Origin: Candidatus Falkowbacteria bacterium RIFCSPLOWO2_12_FULL_45_13
Lineage (GTDB): Bacteria > Patescibacteriota > Patescibacteriia > Patescibacteriales > GWC2-42-12
Reading direction: 5' to 3'
Assembly (NCBI GenBank): GCA_001778055.1
Contig: MFFY01000011.1
Coordinates: 1-7,294, forward strand
Length of the DNA stretch: 7,294 nt
Shown: positions 4,601 through 7,294 of the stretch, piece by piece
Layout: every line of letters starts with the position of its first letter
Position numbering within the stretch: position 1 is the stretch's first letter
Notes under the pieces: model-generated
Database searches by the model: none
The model's input: the letters and a program-made list of their open reading frames with translations, nothing else
Told to the model about the DNA's origin: nothing
Program-made: the position numbers and the translations under genes

Positions 4601-7099
4601 ATGGTGAGACGGAGAAGAAAATCCAACCCCTTAGATTATGTCAGGCTGCCCAAGGTTGATTTAGACCCTGAAATGAAACGGGGTATTTTTATTATCCTGC
4701 TTTTGGCTTTTGGCGCCATCAGCTTGCTGTCGCTGTTCGGCTTGGCTGAGGGTTTGGGTAGCTACCTGGAAAAAGGCATAATCTTTTTATTCGGCTGGGC
4801 CAAATGGTTTTTTCCTTTAACCCTTCTGGCCATCGGTTTTTTAATATATAACCGAAGCAAGGACTGGGTCAGGGGCGCTAATTTTCTTGGCTTATTCATT
4901 TTTGTTATTTTTTTCAGCGCCCTGCTCCACACCTTTATCGGTCAGGATAACTGGCAAGCGGCGGTCACGGAAGGCGCGGGCGGCGGTTATATCGGCTATA
5001 GCCTGGTAACTATTTTTTATAAAATCATGGGCTTTTGGGCCGGTCTTATCGTCATTGTCGGCTTGCTTTTTATCGCCATCATGCTGATGTTTAACGCCAC
5101 CTTGGAATCCATCATCGGCCGTGACAGCTGGTTTTTTAAGCTGCTTTATTCGGTCAACTATATTTTCAATAAAATTTTTGGCAGCGGCCGAGAGAATGAA
5201 GCCTTGGCGGAGAAGTTTAAAGAGGAAGAGGCCGCGGCGGGCGGGCCGGAGGATGAAGAGTTTGATGAGCCGGAAACGGATGATGACGGCGAGTCCGCGG
5301 CTCCTGCCGCGGAGGAGCTGGGCCAGTCTGGATTTCATAAGCATAAAATTAAAGCTGAATCAGGCGAGGCCAGGAGCGAAGAAGCCAAGGGCCAGCCCGG
5401 CGGCTGGCGGCCGACTCATGTCAGAATTGATTTGCCCCTGGATTTGCTTAATGCCAAAATCGGCAGGCCCACCTCGGGCGATATTAAAAATAATATGCTT
5501 GTGATTCAGCGGACGCTGGATAATTTCGGCATTCCGACGGAAATGGGCGAGGTTAATGTCGGGCCGACCGTGACGCAATACACCTTAAGGCCAGCCGAGG
5601 GCATAAAATTAACGCGGATTACCGCTTTATCAAATGACCTGGCGCTATCCCTGGCCGCCCACCCCATCAGGATTGAGGCGCCCATTCCGGGCCGCTCATT
5701 AGTCGGCGTGGAAGTGCCCAACCAAACCAAGGCCATCGTGGGTTTGCGCGAGGTTTTGGCCGGAGAAATTTATAAAAACAGAAAAATTAACACCCTGATC
5801 GCTCTAGGCAAAGACGTGGCCGGCAAGGTTTGGCTAGACGATTTGGCCAAGATGCCCCATCTCTTGGTGGCCGGCGCTACCAATTCGGGTAAATCGGTCT
5901 GCTTAAACGCTATTATCGTCAGCTTGTTATATCAAAACAGTCCGGATGATTTACGCTTTATCATGGTTGACCCCAAACGGGTGGAATTGCCAGTCTATAA
6001 CGGCGTGCCGCATCTTTTAACGCCGGTGATTACCGAAGTGGGCAAGACCATTAACGCTTTGAAATGGTGTTTGAATGAAATGGACCGGCGGTTTGAAACT
6101 TTGGCCAGGACCGGCCGGCGGAATATTATGAGTTTTAACCAGGATGGCCGCGATAAAATGCCGGTGATTGTTTTTGTGATAGATGAATTAGCCGACCTGA
6201 TGGTGGCGGCCGGGCGGGAGGTTGAAGCCAGTATTATCCGGCTGGCGCAAATGGCCCGGGCCGTTGGCATCCATTTGATCTTGGCCACGCAGCGGCCGAG
6301 CGTTGATGTTATCACCGGTTTGATTAAGGCCAATATGCCGGCGCGCATCGCTTTCTCCGTGGCTTCGGGCATTGATTCGCGCACGATTTTGGATTCCTTG
6401 GGCGCGGAAAAGCTATTAGGCCGGGGCGATATGCTGTTTACCACGGCGGAAATTTCTAAACCCAAGCGGCTGCAGGGCGCTTTTGTCAGTGAAAATGAAA
6501 TTAAAAGAATAGTCAATTATATTAAAGACCGGGGCGGCGAGGCGCGATACATTGAAGGCATCACTAATCGGCAAAAGGTCCATGGTATTGCCGGCGTGGG
6601 TTTGTCCGACAATGTCGAAGATGAGGATGAACTGCTGGAAGAAGCCAAGGAGCTGATTATAAATTCAGGCAAAGCTTCGGCTTCGTATTTGCAGAGGCGT
6701 TTAAGCATCGGCTACGCCCGCGCGGCCAGGCTGCTGGATTTACTGGAAGAGAGCGGTGTGATCGGGCCGGGCGCGGGTTCCAGGCCGCGGGAAGTCTTGA
6801 TAACGCGCCAGCAGTATGATAATATGATAAATCAAGGCGCCGCGGGCGCACCTTTGCACAAGCAGACCGAGGCGGTGGCGCCGGATGAGTATCTGCCGGA
6901 AGAGGAGAAGGGGGAGGGAGAGGAAGATGAAACCGAAGTTGAAATTGAAGAAACTGACATGGAAGAGGCCGAAGAGCTGAAAGATGATAAACCATCGGAT
7001 AAAAACGCCGCCAGCGAATCAGAAAACTCCGGGCAACCCAGAACCAAGTCGGTTAGTTTGTCGGACGAGGATGATGGCGGGAAATATTTTAGTAGATAA
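4601..7099 (+). CDS. ftsK: DNA translocase FtsK/SpoIIIE
   Basis: A hexameric ATP-driven DNA pump tethered at the division septum that clears and segregates chromosome ends. The 832-residue protein starts with a basic MVRRRRKS, then membrane helices near 28-48, 58-83, 94-114 and 137-164. A short acidic linker (about 196-245) takes the place of the long Pro/Gln linker of E. coli FtsK, so the length is nearer SpoIIIE. The motor follows: alpha region (about 270-395), Walker A GATNSGKSV (425-433), FtsK signature VDPKRVEL (456-463), Walker B VIVFVIDELADLM (522-534) and ATQRPSVDVITG (562-573). The winged-helix gamma domain, which reads polar DNA sequences, is at about 673-733. All key residues are intact. 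An acidic tail of about 75-95 residues after the gamma domain is unusual. ATG 4601 is supported by the G-run eight bases upstream. The gene has its own extended -10 promoter and probably shares a transcript with the next frame. Confidence 0.97.
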   Translation: MVRRRRKSNPLDYVRLPKVDLDPEMKRGIFIILLLAFGAISLLSLFGLAEGLGSYLEKGIIFLFGWAKWFFPLTLLAIGFLIYNRSKDWVRGANFLGLFIFVIFFSALLHTFIGQDNWQAAVTEGAGGGYIGYSLVTIFYKIMGFWAGLIVIVGLLFIAIMLMFNATLESIIGRDSWFFKLLYSVNYIFNKIFGSGRENEALAEKFKEEEAAAGGPEDEEFDEPETDDDGESAAPAAEELGQSGFHKHKIKAESGEARSEEAKGQPGGWRPTHVRIDLPLDLLNAKIGRPTSGDIKNNMLVIQRTLDNFGIPTEMGEVNVGPTVTQYTLRPAEGIKLTRITALSNDLALSLAAHPIRIEAPIPGRSLVGVEVPNQTKAIVGLREVLAGEIYKNRKINTLIALGKDVAGKVWLDDLAKMPHLLVAGATNSGKSVCLNAIIVSLLYQNSPDDLRFIMVDPKRVELPVYNGVPHLLTPVITEVGKTINALKWCLNEMDRRFETLARTGRRNIMSFNQDGRDKMPVIVFVIDELADLMVAAGREVEASIIRLAQMARAVGIHLILATQRPSVDVITGLIKANMPARIAFSVASGIDSRTILDSLGAEKLLGRGDMLFTTAEISKPKRLQGAFVSENEIKRIVNYIKDRGGEARYIEGITNRQKVHGIAGVGLSDNVEDEDELLEEAKELIINSGKASASYLQRRLSIGYARAARLLDLLEESGVIGPGAGSRPREVLITRQQYDNMINQGAAGAPLHKQTEAVAPDEYLPEEEKGEGEEDETEVEIEETDMEEAEELKDDKPSDKNAASESENSGQPRTKSVSLSDEDDGGKYFSR

Positions 7100-7116
7100 T
7101 TATTAATTTTAAAAAT

Positions 7117-7294
7117 ATGACATTAGAATCAAAACTTGGCGAACAGCCGCTGGCAGAACAAGAAAAAGCGGTGGCTAACTCGGAGACCTCCGGAAATCCG
7201 CCAGAAAAAACCCCCCCCCAGGACAAACTAGCAGATTTTAGCAAAATGGATTCCCAACAAAAAGCGGATAAAATTGATGAGATTTTAGGAGATT
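7117..7294 (+). CDS. Unidentified hydrophilic protein, N-terminal part only
   Basis: An open frame begins at ATG 7117, 17 bases after the ftsK stop, and is still open at the window end (59 codons seen). It starts MTLESKLGEQPLAEQEK and is rich in Glu, Lys, Gln, Ala and Pro. There is no signal peptide, membrane helix or recognisable motif, so the visible part is probably a disordered or coiled lead-in to a domain outside the window. No Shine-Dalgarno precedes it; the start context ttaaaaatATG is AT-rich. The short gap without a terminator suggests co-transcription with ftsK. A run of nine C (7211-7219) lies inside and could cause sequencing or slippage errors, but the frame stays open across it. 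I do not recognise the family. Confidence 0.6.
   Translation, partial: MTLESKLGEQPLAEQEKAVANSETSGNPPEKTPPQDKLADFSKMDSQQKADKIDEILGD

Noticed and set aside
5121..5504. A 127-residue + strand frame, and minus-strand frames such as 5995-6516 and 4892-5344
   Set aside because: They overlap strongly supported FtsK coding sequence, have no family features or ribosome sites, and are shadows.
6911..6918. A GGGGAGGG match to the E. coli FtsK polarity motif (GGGNAGGG)
   Set aside because: A single match in a Glu-rich coding stretch of ftsK; the polarity motif is lineage specific and unknown here, so it is probably chance.
7211..7219. Nine-C run as a phase-variable tract
   Set aside because: It lies in the unfinished last frame with a single copy and no evidence of switching; noted only as a possible sequencing-error site.

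Overview
This window looks like part of a chromosome from an uncultured bacterium of the Patescibacteria (Candidate Phyla Radiation), probably near the Parcubacteria or Falkowbacteria-like groups. That placement is an inference. It rests on a very large lamin-tail-domain surface protein, an archaeal-looking UMP kinase, weak or missing Shine-Dalgarno sites at some starts, moderate GC with Ala/Gly-rich coding, and many short C-run/G-run palindromes. No marker gene fixes the taxon. Every gene reads on the + strand, and TGA, TAG and TAA each end one gene, so nothing points to a recoded stop.

Layout. Bases 1-116 are a leader with two different palindromic repeats side by side. The second ends in a G-run that sits as the Shine-Dalgarno of a UMP kinase gene (123-809). 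A 170-base AT-rich gap follows, with a weak hairpin and a possible promoter. Next comes a 1131-residue secreted, C-terminally anchored protein (980-4375) with four lamin-tail domains, one cysteine-rich repeat, a PKD domain and two OB-like domains. A good intrinsic terminator closes it at about 4383-4418. A strong extended -10 promoter (4431-4439) and a repeat-rich leader of about 155 bases precede ftsK (4601-7099), the membrane-anchored DNA translocase. A hydrophilic, unidentified reading frame starts 17 bases after ftsK and runs off the end (7117-7294), probably in the same transcript.

How the parts relate. The three identified genes serve unrelated jobs: pyrimidine nucleotide synthesis, the cell surface, and chromosome segregation at division. 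The lamin-tail gene is insulated from ftsK by a terminator and promoter. What links them is a repeat family. Five CCCCC...GGGGG palindromes and two CCTCTCC...GGAGAGG palindromes lie in the window. Two end exactly where a ribosome binding site is needed, before the kinase gene and before ftsK. Four lie inside the lamin-tail gene, all in frame and all in linkers or loops. This double behaviour, as a ribosome-binding-site donor with built-in sequestration and as an in-frame peptide insert, is the most interesting signal here.
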